Positions 1-8,591 of a DNA stretch of 64,000 nucleotides are shown here, piece by piece. A program made the position numbers and the translations under genes. Source of the DNA: JBBREP01 sp038202885 (GTDB lineage Bacteria > Actinomycetota > Acidimicrobiia > IMCC26256 > PALSA-610); assembly GCA_038202885.1 (NCBI GenBank), contig JBBREP010000010.1, positions 7,770 through 71,769 on the forward strand, written 5' to 3'. Under the pieces are notes generated by a model. That model was not told the origin of the DNA. It did not search any database and worked only from the letters and a program-made list of their open reading frames with translations. The first letter of the stretch is position 1. Every line of letters begins with the position of its first letter.

Positions 1-947
1 ACAGCTGCCGCTGCGAGTACCGGGAGCGACAGCACGAGGAGCATCGATGAGATCACGACATCGACGCAGCGCTTGAAGCGCCACGCCCATCGCTGCAGCG
101 CGGCTTGACGGACGCGGTACACCGGGATTCCCCAGAGATCGTCCACATCCGAACCGCGCGGCGCTACGCCCACCTCGAAGAACCTGGGCACGATGTGTAC
201 CTGGACCGCGCGCAGCATCGCAGTGCGCAGCACGCTGACAAGGTCGGCCTCGCGGGTCGGTCCGAATGCGACGATCACGCGACGGATCTGGTGATCGGTG
301 ACGACATGAGCCAACTGGCCAATGTCTCCGAGTAGCGGTCCGGGCAGGTCGGGGAACGGCGTGCCCGCGAAGCCGACGAGATCAAGTCCGAACTCGGGGT
401 GCGATGCGATCACGTCTGCGAGCTCGATGCCCACGTGGCCGCTGCCGGCGATGACGGTGGGTTCGCGCAGGCCGCGCCGGCGCCAGGCGCGCACGATTGT
501 GTAGCCGACGCTGCGGGTCGCGAGCAGGATCGGCAGGGTCCAGGCCGCTTGCGCGAGTACCGAATTGTCGGATCCGCCGAACGGCGCGCACACGAGTGCA
601 GCGACGCCGAGCGTGGCCGCCACGCGCGGCATGTCGTCGAGAATGCTCAGCGTGCTGCGCAGGTGGTAGGTACCCAAGGAGACGAGCCCGAGCGCGGCGA
701 TGGCGAGGTAGGCCAGATTGACCGGCTGGGGATGCATCCGCAGCGCCACGCCGACGAGTGCGAGCGCGTCGCCGAGCACCACGAGGCCGTGGGCCACGGC
801 GAGCCGTCGCCGAAGCGCAGCGCCAGCGAGCCGCGGGCGCGTGCCGACAACACGCAGCGCGCGTGGTTGGCCATGTCGGTCGACCGACAGGCCCTGGCTC
901 GTCGAGGTATGGAAGGGTGCAGCCACAGGCTCCCGGACCGAGTTCAC
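1..947 (-). CDS. Polyprenyl (undecaprenyl-phosphate) glycosylphosphotransferase, partial
   Basis: This is probably the enzyme that moves a hexose-1-phosphate from a nucleotide sugar onto a membrane polyprenyl phosphate, the first step of exopolysaccharide synthesis (WcaJ/EpsE-type family). The reverse strand reads without a stop to the window edge. It has hydrophobic segments near the N-terminus (LAYLAIAALGLVSLG and others), then a CoA-binding-like Rossmann stretch (TVIAGSGHVGIELADVI, ending around VIVAFGPTREADL). After that comes the typical junction DLWGIPVYRVRQ followed by WAWRFKRCVDVVIS, which begins the catalytic domain. That domain lies outside the window, so its catalytic residues cannot be checked. 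I chose the GTG at 947 as first plausible start; no good ribosome binding site decides it. It is followed downstream by nothing visible; upstream lie two GT4 genes on the same strand. Confidence 0.8.
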   Translation of the reverse strand, partial: MNSVREPVAAPFHTSTSQGLSVDRHGQPRALRVVGTRPRLAGAALRRRLAVAHGLVVLGDALALVGVALRMHPQPVNLAYLAIAALGLVSLGTYHLRSTLSILDDMPRVAATLGVAALVCAPFGGSDNSVLAQAAWTLPILLATRSVGYTIVRAWRRRGLREPTVIAGSGHVGIELADVIASHPEFGLDLVGFAGTPFPDLPGPLLGDIGQLAHVVTDHQIRRVIVAFGPTREADLVSVLRTAMLRAVQVHIVPRFFEVGVAPRGSDVDDLWGIPVYRVRQAALQRWAWRFKRCVDVVISSMLLVLSLPVLAAAA

Positions 948-1064
948 GTAGGGTGAGCAATTCTCCGCCGCGCGGGCACTCCGGCGCAAGGCTGGCGGTG
1001 CGGCTTTTTCTCTGGATGTGCCGGAGTTCTACTCGGCGGGGCGCACAGGCCGGCCGCGGGGCCT

Positions 1065-2264
1065 TCAGTCGAAGCCCGCCAGGCGCATTCGTGCGTACAG
1101 TCGTTCGTATTCCGTTGTGACGCTGACGAGGGAAAACGCCATCGCTCGGCGTCGGGCGCCGACGCCGAGGTGGGCGCGGCGTTGCGGATCGGCCAGCAGG
1201 CCCATGGCGGTGGCCAGGGCTTCTGGGGTGGCCTCGTCGGGAACGATGCCGCAGGTGTCGTCGAGCACCTCGACCCCTCCGGCGCTGGCCGAGGCGATGC
1301 ACGGCACTCCCGAGGCGAGGGCCTCCAGCATGGCGTTCGACAGTCCCTCGCGATCGGACGGGAGCACGAACACGTCGGCGGCCCGGAGGTAGGGCGTCAC
1401 GTCGTGCACGCCTCCGGTGAACACAATGCGCTCACACGCGGCGGACCTCGCAGCCTGCGCGCGCAGCGCGCCGGAACAATCGTCGAGCTCGGCGCGACTG
1501 TCGCCCAGCACGAACAGGCGAGCCGCGACGCCCTGCGCGTGGAGTCGCGTGAAGGCGTCGATGAGCCGGTCGACACGCTTCGACGCGCGCAGGTGCCCGG
1601 CGTAGACGACTGCGAGCTCGTTGCCGAGGCCGAGACCCTGCCGCGCTGCGACCCGTTCGGCGTCACTTGGCGGATGGAACCGCACTGTGTCGACCGGCGT
1701 CGGGATGATGATCGCGGCGCGGGTCGCGAGCACGTCGGCCACTTCGTGTTCGATCGCCGTAGTGAGCGCGACATGGGTCACGTCACGTAGCAGTCGGCGG
1801 CGAGCCGCGCGCACCAAGCGCGTCGCTACATGGCTGGCGTTGGTGCGTTCGCCCGCTGCGCCCGGGCGCGCGAGCGTGTCACGCGCGTCGCCGAGGCCGG
1901 CCCACACCATGATGGTGCGTGGGCCGCATCCCGCGAGCACTGCCGCGGCGGCGAAATCGGGATACATCACGACATGCACGATTGCGATCGTCGACCGCCT
2001 TCGCCGCAACCACCACGCCGCGCGCAGATCGAGCAGCTTCATCGAGACGGCACCGCGACCACCTGGGCCGATGCGCTCGACGCACAATCCGTCGCGAATC
2101 TCGTGGCGGGGCCAGGACGGATCGGTGCGTTGCGTGAGCACCACCGCGTCGTACCCCGCAGCGAGCAGCGCGCGCGCCTGATTCGCTGCTTGGCGCGACG
2201 TGCCGCCGAGCGTCGGCTCGAAGTCGGGCACGACGAACACGACGAGACCGCGCCGCAGTGTCAT
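1065..2264 (-). CDS. Glycosyltransferase, GT4 (GT-B fold)
   Basis: Retaining GT-B glycosyltransferase of 399 residues, cytoplasmic or membrane-associated, adding a sugar to a lipid-linked exopolysaccharide precursor; the donor is not readable from sequence. The N-terminal domain starts VVFVVPDFEPTLGGTSRQ, with the Gly-rich acceptor-side loop. The C-terminal donor domain has VVYAGHLRASKRVDRLIDAF and the E-x7-E type signature DREGLSNAMLE near residue 315, followed by ALASGVPCIAS. A longer open frame exists upstream but is Arg-rich shadow sequence. The ATG at 2264 overlaps the stop of the preceding GT gene (ATGA), indicating translational coupling within one minus-strand operon. Confidence 0.85.
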   Translation of the reverse strand: MTLRRGLVVFVVPDFEPTLGGTSRQAANQARALLAAGYDAVVLTQRTDPSWPRHEIRDGLCVERIGPGGRGAVSMKLLDLRAAWWLRRRRSTIAIVHVVMYPDFAAAAVLAGCGPRTIMVWAGLGDARDTLARPGAAGERTNASHVATRLVRAARRRLLRDVTHVALTTAIEHEVADVLATRAAIIIPTPVDTVRFHPPSDAERVAARQGLGLGNELAVVYAGHLRASKRVDRLIDAFTRLHAQGVAARLFVLGDSRAELDDCSGALRAQAARSAACERIVFTGGVHDVTPYLRAADVFVLPSDREGLSNAMLEALASGVPCIASASAGGVEVLDDTCGIVPDEATPEALATAMGLLADPQRRAHLGVGARRRAMAFSLVSVTTEYERLYARMRLAGFD

Positions 2265-3403
2265 CGCATGCCTGCGACTGCCGCAGCGAGTTCGGAGCGG
2301 AAGCGTTCCGGCGCGAAGCGCTGTGCGCCCGCGGCAATCTCTTCGTGGTCGAACGCGGCGTCGTCGAACGCGCTGAGTGCGTCGGCGAGCCGAGCGGTTT
2401 CGTCGCCACCTCCCGCGTACAACACGCCGGAATGACCCTTGGACACGGTGTCGAGCGCACCACCCGCGGCCACCGCGATGACCGGCGCGCCGCACGACTG
2501 GGCTTCCACCGGCATGATGCCGAAGTCTTCTCGTCCCGGATAGAGCAGGGCGCGACAGCGGCGGTACAGATCGCGAAGCGCCGTGTCGTCGGGCGGGTCG
2601 ACGAACTCGGTGCGCGGGCCGGCGACGGCCTGGCACGCCGCGAGGGCCCGCCCGCCGCCGGCGACGATGAGTCGCACGCCGGCGCGTGCCGCCGCGGCCA
2701 CGGCAATTTCGGGACGCTTGTAAGGCACGAGCCGTCCCGCCAACAAGAAGAAGTCGTCGCGCGCGACGGTCGCATCGCGTTGATAGAACGCGACATCAAC
2801 CGGCGGCGCCACCACCTGCGCGCTCCGACCCCACCATCGGCGGATCCGGTCGACGACTTCGCGACTGTTGCCCAACATGGCATTCGGGCGTTGCGCGGCG
2901 GCTCGATCAGCGCGTTGCTGCGTGCTCGCGAACGCCGCGAGGCCCGCACGACCGATTGGTCCTCCGGTCTCCTCGGCGCGCATCGCCGGGTCCCACATCC
3001 ACCGTGCCGGTGAGTGCACGTACGCCAGCATCTGGGCGTCGGCGTCGGGGTGCACGCGATTGGCGAACTGGTGATGGCTCGTCAACACGAGGTCGTACCC
3101 CGACAGGTCGTGGTGTGCCGCGGCCCACGGGAGCAGGGGAAGCAGGTGCGCGTAGTGGTCGCCGCCGCGATACAGCCGCTGCAGCGGGCTTGTGCGTACG
3201 TCGGCGTCAGCGAGCGCGCCACCCAACATTGTGGGGTCACTCACCGAGCAGTAGATCGGAGCGTGGGGCCAGAGCAGGTGCATCTGCTCCACAACCTTCT
3301 CCGAGCCCGCGTAAATCGTGAACTTCTCGTGCACGATCGCGACACGCCGGCCGTCATCCCTGGGTTCGCTGCGGTCACCGGGCGCGTCTGAAGGGTCGAC
3401 CAT
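2261..3403 (-). CDS. Glycosyltransferase, GT4 (GT-B fold)
   Basis: A 380-residue GT4-like enzyme, most likely another step of the same exopolysaccharide pathway. After a short polar start it reads VAIVHEKFTIYAGSEKVVEQ. It then has the mannosyltransferase-like stretch MLAYVHSPARWMWDP, the donor-domain entry LLAGRLVPYKRPEIAV, and the signature REDFGIMPVEAQSCGAPVIA near residue 310. This organisation matches GT4 enzymes found beside Wzz/CpsD genes in actinomycetes. ATG at 3403 lies 11 nt behind the stop of the Wzz-like gene. Its own stop overlaps the start of the next GT by four bases. The acceptor and sugar are unknown. Confidence 0.85.
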   Translation of the reverse strand: MVDPSDAPGDRSEPRDDGRRVAIVHEKFTIYAGSEKVVEQMHLLWPHAPIYCSVSDPTMLGGALADADVRTSPLQRLYRGGDHYAHLLPLLPWAAAHHDLSGYDLVLTSHHQFANRVHPDADAQMLAYVHSPARWMWDPAMRAEETGGPIGRAGLAAFASTQQRADRAAAQRPNAMLGNSREVVDRIRRWWGRSAQVVAPPVDVAFYQRDATVARDDFFLLAGRLVPYKRPEIAVAAAARAGVRLIVAGGGRALAACQAVAGPRTEFVDPPDDTALRDLYRRCRALLYPGREDFGIMPVEAQSCGAPVIAVAAGGALDTVSKGHSGVLYAGGGDETARLADALSAFDDAAFDHEEIAAGAQRFAPERFRSELAAAVAGMR

Positions 3404-3414
3404 GACGTTGTAAC

Positions 3415-4851
3415 TCAGGAGCGGTCGTAGGTGTCGCGTTTGCTCACCGTGGCGCTGTTGAGGATCACACCGATCAGCGACGCGCCGGTGCGCTCGAGTG
3501 CTTCGATGAACTGCTCGGTCGCGCGCCGTCGTGTGGTCTGGGCGTCGAGCACGAGCAGACCCGCGTCGCACTGTGCCGAGATGGCGAGCGCGTCGGCGTA
3601 GCCGCCCCCGGGGGGCGTGTCGACAATGACGAGTTCGGCGTCGTCGAGCGCGTCGAGTACGGCGCGAAACGCCCGCCCACCCAGCGCGGCGGCAGTATCG
3701 GTGACCTGTGAACCACTCGGGACCAACCGAAGATTGCTGAAGCCTTCAACGCGGTGCAACGAGTCGGCGAGTGGGCCACCGCGGAGCGTGTCGGACAACC
3801 CGGGCTCCCGATCGACGCGCAGACGAGTGTGCAGCACGGGCCGGCGCAGGTCGGCGTCGACGAGCACGACCTGGGCATCAACGGCGACCGCTGATTCGGC
3901 GAGGTGCGTGGCACAGAACGACTTGCCCGCGCCTGGGTTCGGGCTGAGTAGCGCAATCGTGCGCGGCCGCCCCGAGCCCTCGAGGAACATGAGGTTCGTC
4001 CGCAACGTTCGGAACGCTTCGACCACTTCGGGACCGGAGCCGCGCGGCACTTGCGCGAGTACGGGCAGGCCGGTGAGTTCGGTGATCGTCGCCACGTCGG
4101 CGGCCTTGCTGACGCGGTCCGACAGCGCCCGCACGATCACGAACCCCTCGGCCGCGACCACGAACGCGACGAGGAATGCGAGCAACCCGTCGCGTCCTGG
4201 CAGCGGCGCGATCGGCGCTCCGTTGTTGTCGAGCTGCGGCGAAGTCTGCAGGCGTACCGACCCGGTGGGCGCGTTGGCCTGACGGTTCGCAACGTCGACC
4301 TCGAGTTGCGATTTCGCGTCGCGGATCTGTTGTTTGGCCTGATCGCTCAAACTCTGGTCGGCGAGCAGCGTGTCGTCGCGCGCGATCCCCGCCTTGTCCT
4401 GGTCGATCCGTTTCTGGTTCTCGTTCGCCGCTTCGATTTGGCTCGACTTGGCGAGCGACTTCGCGAGCGCGTCGACGGTGGCGAGGGCCTCGGTCGTCGA
4501 GTGCGCCGTCGACTGGATGAGGATGAGGCCACCGACCGAGTTCGTGACCATGCTCAAACTGGACTGCACGGCCTTATAGTCACGGTGGAGCTTGCCGTCG
4601 GCGACGGCCCCCTGCGATATCACGTCGGCACGGAGTAGCTGTGCGAACGCCGCGACACGAAACGCGAGGCTCTGCTGGTCGATCGGCGTGCCGACATTGA
4701 GCTCAGGCGCCACCGAGACGAGCTCGCTCGCCCGATACGTATTCGTCTGCTGTTTGCTGTAGCCGTAGACGCCGGCGCCGACGATGACGGCGATCAGGAG
4801 GATCCGCCACCAGTTTGCTGCGATCGTGCGCAGGTGGTCGGCGAGATCCAT
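3415..4851 (-). CDS. Polysaccharide chain-length determinant fused to CpsD/BY-kinase-type ATPase
   Basis: Membrane protein of 478 residues that should control polymer length and export. It has two membrane segments (residues about 17-34 and 222-240) flanking an extracellular Wzz-type coiled region. A cytoplasmic P-loop ATPase domain follows, with Walker A NPGAGKS (305-311), Walker A' VVLVDADLRRP (328-338) and Walker B LVIVDTPP (407-414). This is the layout of bacterial tyrosine autokinases. The C-terminus ends RDTYDRS with only one tyrosine, so the usual tyrosine cluster is missing and kinase activity is doubtful. It is the first gene of the minus-strand operon; ATG 4851 sits 9 nt behind a TACACT hexamer. 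Confidence 0.85.
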   Translation of the reverse strand: MDLADHLRTIAANWWRILLIAVIVGAGVYGYSKQQTNTYRASELVSVAPELNVGTPIDQQSLAFRVAAFAQLLRADVISQGAVADGKLHRDYKAVQSSLSMVTNSVGGLILIQSTAHSTTEALATVDALAKSLAKSSQIEAANENQKRIDQDKAGIARDDTLLADQSLSDQAKQQIRDAKSQLEVDVANRQANAPTGSVRLQTSPQLDNNGAPIAPLPGRDGLLAFLVAFVVAAEGFVIVRALSDRVSKAADVATITELTGLPVLAQVPRGSGPEVVEAFRTLRTNLMFLEGSGRPRTIALLSPNPGAGKSFCATHLAESAVAVDAQVVLVDADLRRPVLHTRLRVDREPGLSDTLRGGPLADSLHRVEGFSNLRLVPSGSQVTDTAAALGGRAFRAVLDALDDAELVIVDTPPGGGYADALAISAQCDAGLLVLDAQTTRRRATEQFIEALERTGASLIGVILNSATVSKRDTYDRS

Positions 4852-4860
4852 CGGAGGCGG

Positions 4861-4866
4861 AGTGTA
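4861..4866 (-). promoter_or_regulatory. Putative -10 (TACACT) of the Wzz/GT operon
   Basis: On the minus strand TACACT lies 9 nt before the ATG at 4851. The spacing suggests transcription starts at or next to the start codon. No convincing -35 was seen. Confidence 0.4.
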
Positions 4867-4950
4867 TGGCCGTCGCCACGAGGCCCCGCGCACAACGCAT
4901 TGGGATCGTGTGTAGATCGCGTGTGGATCGCGGGCGCTGCGTGGCGCCGG

Positions 4951-4956
4951 TACCCT
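4951..4956 (+). promoter_or_regulatory. Putative -10 (TACCCT) of the O-antigen-ligase-like gene
   Basis: TACCCT lies 7 nt before the GTG at 4964, the spacing seen repeatedly in this window and typical of leaderless actinobacterial transcripts. It supports the GTG as start. Confidence 0.4.
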
Positions 4957-4963
4957 CGCCGCC

Positions 4964-6361
4964 GTGGTGCACCTGCCAGTGGCGTCTCGTCGGCTCGACC
5001 CTGGCAACGTGATGATCGGAGCCGCTGCGCTCGGTACGGCGCTCATGCTCACGGCCGCCGCGGCGGACAACAGCGCCAACACCTACGTGGGCCGTCTCGT
5101 GCACGCACTCCCGTTGTTGCTGCTCGCAGCCGTCGCGATCCCGGTGCTCGTGGCCGTGCTGCAGCGGCCACAGCTCGGCATCCTGCTCGTCGCCGCGTTC
5201 GTCCCCTTCCACGGCCTCCTCGCCATCGCACCGGCAAAGCCGCCGTTCGCCGAAGGCTGGAAGGAGGCGCTCACCCTGTTCACACTCGCGGCCACGTTCA
5301 TTCCCGGTGCGGTGCGGCGCGAACGCCGACCGTGGCCGAAGGTCTGGCAATCGGCCGCGGTCTACTTTGCCGCCGGCGCCGTGTCGGCGGTGCTCGTCGG
5401 TGGCACGCAGGGCGTCGTCGGGCTGAAGATCGACTACTTCTGGTTCCTGCTCGCCATTGCCGTCTGGCGCGCGCCGCTCAACCTTCGAGAACGCGACCGC
5501 CTCGTCTCGTTCTTGATGCTCGACGGGTTGCTCACGGCGCTATACGGGTTGTGGCAGCAGCTCGCCGGCGCCGGGGTGCTCATCAGGCTCGGCTACCACT
5601 ACGACGAAAACGTTCGTTTCACCGGGTCGTTCGTTCGTTCGTTTTCGTCGTTCCCGACTCCGTTCAACTTCGCCTACTTCCTGACGCTCGTTGTGCTCGT
5701 GGCGCTGCCCACGTGTCTCGACGATCCCCGCCGGGCCCGCAACCGGGCGTTTCTGTTGGCGCTGCCCGTGCTGTTGTTGGCCCTGGCGTTCACGTTTGTG
5801 CGCGGCGCGTGGCTTGCGCTCGGACTCGGGCTCGCATACCTCGCGATACGGCGCTACCGGGTGCTGTTGTTTCCTGTGCCGTTCGCGCTGCTCGCGCTCG
5901 CGGTGCTCCCCGGCTCGTTCTCGACGTCGGCGTTGGCGTCGGGCAGCTTCAACGAGCGCAAGGTCGGGTGGGTCGACAACATTTCGAAGGTCGTGTCGGA
6001 TCCGTTCGGCAACGGCATCGGGCTCACAGGTGCCTCGGGTGCCAAGACCGCGGAGGTCGACCGCAATAGTTTTGCCTTCGTCTACGAGCCCGACAACCAA
6101 TACTTCAAGGCGCTCTACGAACTCGGTGTGCTCGGCCTTTGGGCCCTCTTGCTGTTGTATGCCAGCGTGTTGTTGGGCTTACGGAAGGCGGAACGTCACC
6201 TCAGCGGTCCCGATCAGGCGCTCGCAATGGGCGTCACCGCGAATTTCATCGGTGCCATCGCCGCGTCGGCCGTGTCGACCTGGCTCGAGATATCTCCGAA
6301 CGAAGTGTTCTTATGGTTGTTGCTCGCAGTCGTGCTCACCGCCGATCTCGAATCGTCCTGA
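4964..6361 (+). CDS. O-antigen ligase / Wzy polymerase-like membrane protein
   Basis: A 465-residue integral membrane protein with about ten to twelve hydrophobic segments, from MIGAAALGTALMLTAAAA near the N-terminus to FLWLLLAVVLTADLE at the end. Between them is a long extracytoplasmic loop that includes GSFVRSFSSFPTPFNFAYF. The late segment EPDNQYFKALYELGVLGLWA is characteristic of the O-antigen ligase/polymerase superfamily. The likely role is polymerising or ligating lipid-linked oligosaccharide on the outer face of the membrane. The GTG start is supported by a TACCCT hexamer 7 nt upstream; an internal ATG 16 codons later is the alternative. It overlaps the next GT gene by 49 bases and is divergent from the Wzz operon. 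Confidence 0.8.
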   Translation: MVHLPVASRRLDPGNVMIGAAALGTALMLTAAAADNSANTYVGRLVHALPLLLLAAVAIPVLVAVLQRPQLGILLVAAFVPFHGLLAIAPAKPPFAEGWKEALTLFTLAATFIPGAVRRERRPWPKVWQSAAVYFAAGAVSAVLVGGTQGVVGLKIDYFWFLLAIAVWRAPLNLRERDRLVSFLMLDGLLTALYGLWQQLAGAGVLIRLGYHYDENVRFTGSFVRSFSSFPTPFNFAYFLTLVVLVALPTCLDDPRRARNRAFLLALPVLLLALAFTFVRGAWLALGLGLAYLAIRRYRVLLFPVPFALLALAVLPGSFSTSALASGSFNERKVGWVDNISKVVSDPFGNGIGLTGASGAKTAEVDRNSFAFVYEPDNQYFKALYELGVLGLWALLLLYASVLLGLRKAERHLSGPDQALAMGVTANFIGAIAASAVSTWLEISPNEVFLWLLLAVVLTADLESS

Positions 6362-7380
6362 ACGCGCTCGCGCTGCGCCCCGACGGAAGTGGGGTGCAGA
6401 CCTATTCGCGGTCGTTGCTCGCAGCGCTTCCCGACGCGTGGCCCGAGGCCGACTTCGTCGCCATGGTCGCGCCCGAAGCTGCCGGCTCACTCGACTCGCG
6501 CATCACGACAATCACGCCGCGTCTCGGTATCGACCACGGGCTCGCACGGCGACTGCGATCGACGGTGCCGGTGCGCGGCGCAGATGTAATCCACGGTCTC
6601 GACACCGACGCTCCGCTCGCGGGCGCACCGCGGGTCGTGACCGTGCACGACCTCGCGCTGTTCGACGTCCCCGACGCGTTCAGCCGGGTCGGCGCGCGGG
6701 TGAAGCGCGCGCTCGTCGCCGCCAGTATCCGCCGCGCCGACGCGATCGTGAGCGTGTCGGCGTTCACCGCAGAGCGTGTGCATGCCCGCTTCGGCCGCGA
6801 CAGTGTCGTCGTGCTCGAGGCGCCCGCCGCCGACCTGGGCCCAGCAACGGCCGACGCGATCGCCGCCGTTCGTGAGCGGCACGGTCTGGCGGAGCGGTTC
6901 GTGTTGCACCTCGGCAATCTCGAGCCGCGCAAGGATCTGGCCACGCTCACCGCGGCGTGTCGCGTGGCCGGGGTGCCGCTGGTGCTGGCTGGCGGCGCGA
7001 TCAACACCGTCGCGGTTGCTGACGATGTGCAGGTGCTCGGCTACGTCCCCGCCGACGAACTGGCCGCCCTCTACGGAGCGGCCACGGTGGTGGCGTACGT
7101 GTCGCGCTACGAAGGGTTCGCGTTACCACCACTCGAAGCCATGGCGTGTGGCGCGGTCGTGATGGCGACGCCTGTCGGTGCGTTGCCCGACATCGCCGGC
7201 GGCGGGATCGAGTTCGTCGAGATCGGTTCGGTTGGCGCGCAAGCGCACGCGCTGTCCGAGTTGTTTCACGACGCCGATCGGCGTGCTGAGCGGGCGACCG
7301 CGGCACGTGCTGCGGCGGGTGCACTGTCGTGGGCGCGCGCGGCGAGCGAGACGGTCGCCGTATATCGCACACTGGTCTAG
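6313..7380 (+). CDS. Glycosyltransferase, GT4 (GT-B fold)
   Basis: A 355-residue GT4 enzyme. The N-terminal part has IVLNALALRPDGSGVQTYSR, the typical Gly-Val-x-x-Tyr acceptor loop, and the middle has DVIHGLDTDAPLAG. The donor domain has RFVLHLGNLEPRKDLATL and the signature YEGFALPPLEAMACGAVVMA. It is closest in style to actinobacterial mannosyl/rhamnosyl transferases of lipid-linked glycans. ATG 6313 is the first in-frame ATG giving a sensible N-terminus (MVVARSRAHRRSRIVLNALA). It lies inside the 3' end of the ligase-like gene, so the two are probably co-translated. Confidence 0.85.
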   Translation: MVVARSRAHRRSRIVLNALALRPDGSGVQTYSRSLLAALPDAWPEADFVAMVAPEAAGSLDSRITTITPRLGIDHGLARRLRSTVPVRGADVIHGLDTDAPLAGAPRVVTVHDLALFDVPDAFSRVGARVKRALVAASIRRADAIVSVSAFTAERVHARFGRDSVVVLEAPAADLGPATADAIAAVRERHGLAERFVLHLGNLEPRKDLATLTAACRVAGVPLVLAGGAINTVAVADDVQVLGYVPADELAALYGAATVVAYVSRYEGFALPPLEAMACGAVVMATPVGALPDIAGGGIEFVEIGSVGAQAHALSELFHDADRRAERATAARAAAGALSWARAASETVAVYRTLV

Positions 7381-7415
7381 CGCTCGGCCCGCGCGGCGGT
7401 GACTGCGGGCCGGGG

Positions 7416-8069
7416 CTAGACGCGTGACCTGCGTTGCTCCCGAGCCGGCAACAAGTCGTCGAAGCGGTTCTCCCAACCCATCGCCAGCGAGAGCACCGAC
7501 GGAGTTTGTCGGGCCGCGACGGGTATCGGGATGAGCGCGTTGCGGCCGGCCGCAAGGAACACCATCCCGAGCAGGATCAGGCCAAGGCCGACGATTGACA
7601 GCATCGTCGTGCCTGAGCCGGTGTTGGCGAGGGTGCGGGGGAGTGCCTCGGCTGCGGTCTTGCTGTTGCCGGTGGCCGGCGCGACGGGACTCGCGATTCG
7701 ATCGACGACGGTAATCGTGCCTGTCATCGACGGATGGAACTCGCAGTGGATGCGGTAGACCCCGATTTTTTGGAACTGGAATGTGGCGTTATGGCCGGGC
7801 TGCAGCCCGTTCGTATCGAATGTGCCGTCGTCGGTCACGACGCGATGCATCGCCGCGCCGATGTTGGTGAAGCGCACGATCGTGTTGCGCACGACCGTCA
7901 GTTCGCTGGGCGAAAACGCGTAGTCGCGCACTTGCACCGTGGTGACCGGACTCGTCGACGCCGCCGCAGCGGCGACCGCACCGGCCATCGCGGCAAGGGT
8001 GAAACAGATCGCGGCGACGCCCTGCGCCATGCGCGGAAACGATCTGGGTACGCCTCGACTGCGTGGCAC
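7416..8069 (-). CDS. Secreted cupredoxin (plastocyanin-like) with C-terminal LANTG sorting signal
   Basis: A 217-residue cell-wall copper protein candidate. It has a signal peptide (basic start MPRSRGVPRSFPR, hydrophobic core to about residue 37), then a plastocyanin-like beta sandwich. That domain has type-1 copper ligands H75 (GAAMHRVV) and C109, H112, M115 in HCEFHPSMTG. The C-terminus carries LANTG at 147-151, a membrane segment at about 155-175 and a short polar tail, i.e. a sortase (class E style) signal. GTG 8069 was chosen over ATG 8030 because it restores the basic n-region and has GAGGAAGGG 8 nt upstream. Its role is likely extracytoplasmic electron transfer or copper handling. No sortase gene is in the window. 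Confidence 0.75.
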   Translation of the reverse strand: MPRSRGVPRSFPRMAQGVAAICFTLAAMAGAVAAAAASTSPVTTVQVRDYAFSPSELTVVRNTIVRFTNIGAAMHRVVTDDGTFDTNGLQPGHNATFQFQKIGVYRIHCEFHPSMTGTITVVDRIASPVAPATGNSKTAAEALPRTLANTGSGTTMLSIVGLGLILLGMVFLAAGRNALIPIPVAARQTPSVLSLAMGWENRFDDLLPAREQRRSRV

Positions 8070-8094
8070 GGCACTCGCCCTTCCTCGGGGCGCA

Positions 8095-8100
8095 ACGCTA
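8095..8100 (-). promoter_or_regulatory. Putative -10 (TAGCGT) of the cupredoxin gene
   Basis: On the minus strand TAGCGT lies 25 nt before the GTG at 8069, leaving room for the GAGGAAGGG ribosome binding site. This is a leadered arrangement, unlike most starts nearby. Confidence 0.3.
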
Positions 8101-8126
8101 CCAACCGCGGCCCGTCGGGCGCCTCC

Positions 8127-8132
8127 TAGACT
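8127..8132 (+). promoter_or_regulatory. Putative -10 (TAGACT) of rpiB-glyA
   Basis: TAGACT is followed by 6 nt and then the GTG start of rpiB, fitting a leaderless transcript. Confidence 0.45.
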
Positions 8133-8138
8133 GCGAGG

Positions 8139-8591
8139 GTGCGAGTCGCAATCGGTTCCGATCACGCTGGATTCCGGCTCAAAACCCACCTCATTGCGAC
8201 GCTGCGCACCCGGGGCGACACTGTGCATGACCTTGGGACGTTCACCGAGGAGCGGTGCGACTACCCGCCGATCTGCGCCGAGGTGGCCCGAATGGTGGTG
8301 CGCGGGGCCGCCGACCGGGGCATCGTCCTCGGCGGCTCGGGCCAGGGCGAGCAGATCGCAGCCAACAAGGTGCACGGCGCTCGGGCCGCGCTGTGCAACG
8401 ACCTGTACACCGCCCGGCTCGCGCGTGCTCACAACGACGCCAACGTGCTGTCCGTCGGAGCGCGCATCGTGGCGCCCGAGCTGGCCGACGAGATCTTGGC
8501 GCTGTTCCTCGACACGCCCTTCGAAGCCGGTCGCCACGTACACAGGGTCGCGCAGATCGCCGACATCGAACGAGAGGAAACATCGCGATGA
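8139..8591 (+). CDS. rpiB: Ribose-5-phosphate isomerase B
   Basis: Interconverts ribose-5-phosphate and ribulose-5-phosphate in the pentose phosphate pathway; cytoplasmic, 150 residues, normal family length. It starts MRVAIGSDHAGFRLK, the RpiB phosphate-binding N-terminus, and carries VLGGSGQGEQIAANKVHG followed by CNDLYTARLARAHNDANVL. The Gly-x-Gly-Glu arrangement matches the mycobacterial RpiB type, which uses Glu where the E. coli enzyme uses Cys. The GTG start is placed by alignment of the N-terminus and the TAGACT box. Its stop overlaps the glyA start (ATGA). Confidence 0.9.
   Translation: MRVAIGSDHAGFRLKTHLIATLRTRGDTVHDLGTFTEERCDYPPICAEVARMVVRGAADRGIVLGGSGQGEQIAANKVHGARAALCNDLYTARLARAHNDANVLSVGARIVAPELADEILALFLDTPFEAGRHVHRVAQIADIEREETSR

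Noticed and set aside
382..1302. 306-residue minus-strand frame across 382-1302
   Set aside because: Arg-rich shadow sequence; the correct frame encodes the glycosylphosphotransferase (TVIAGSGHVGIELADVI).
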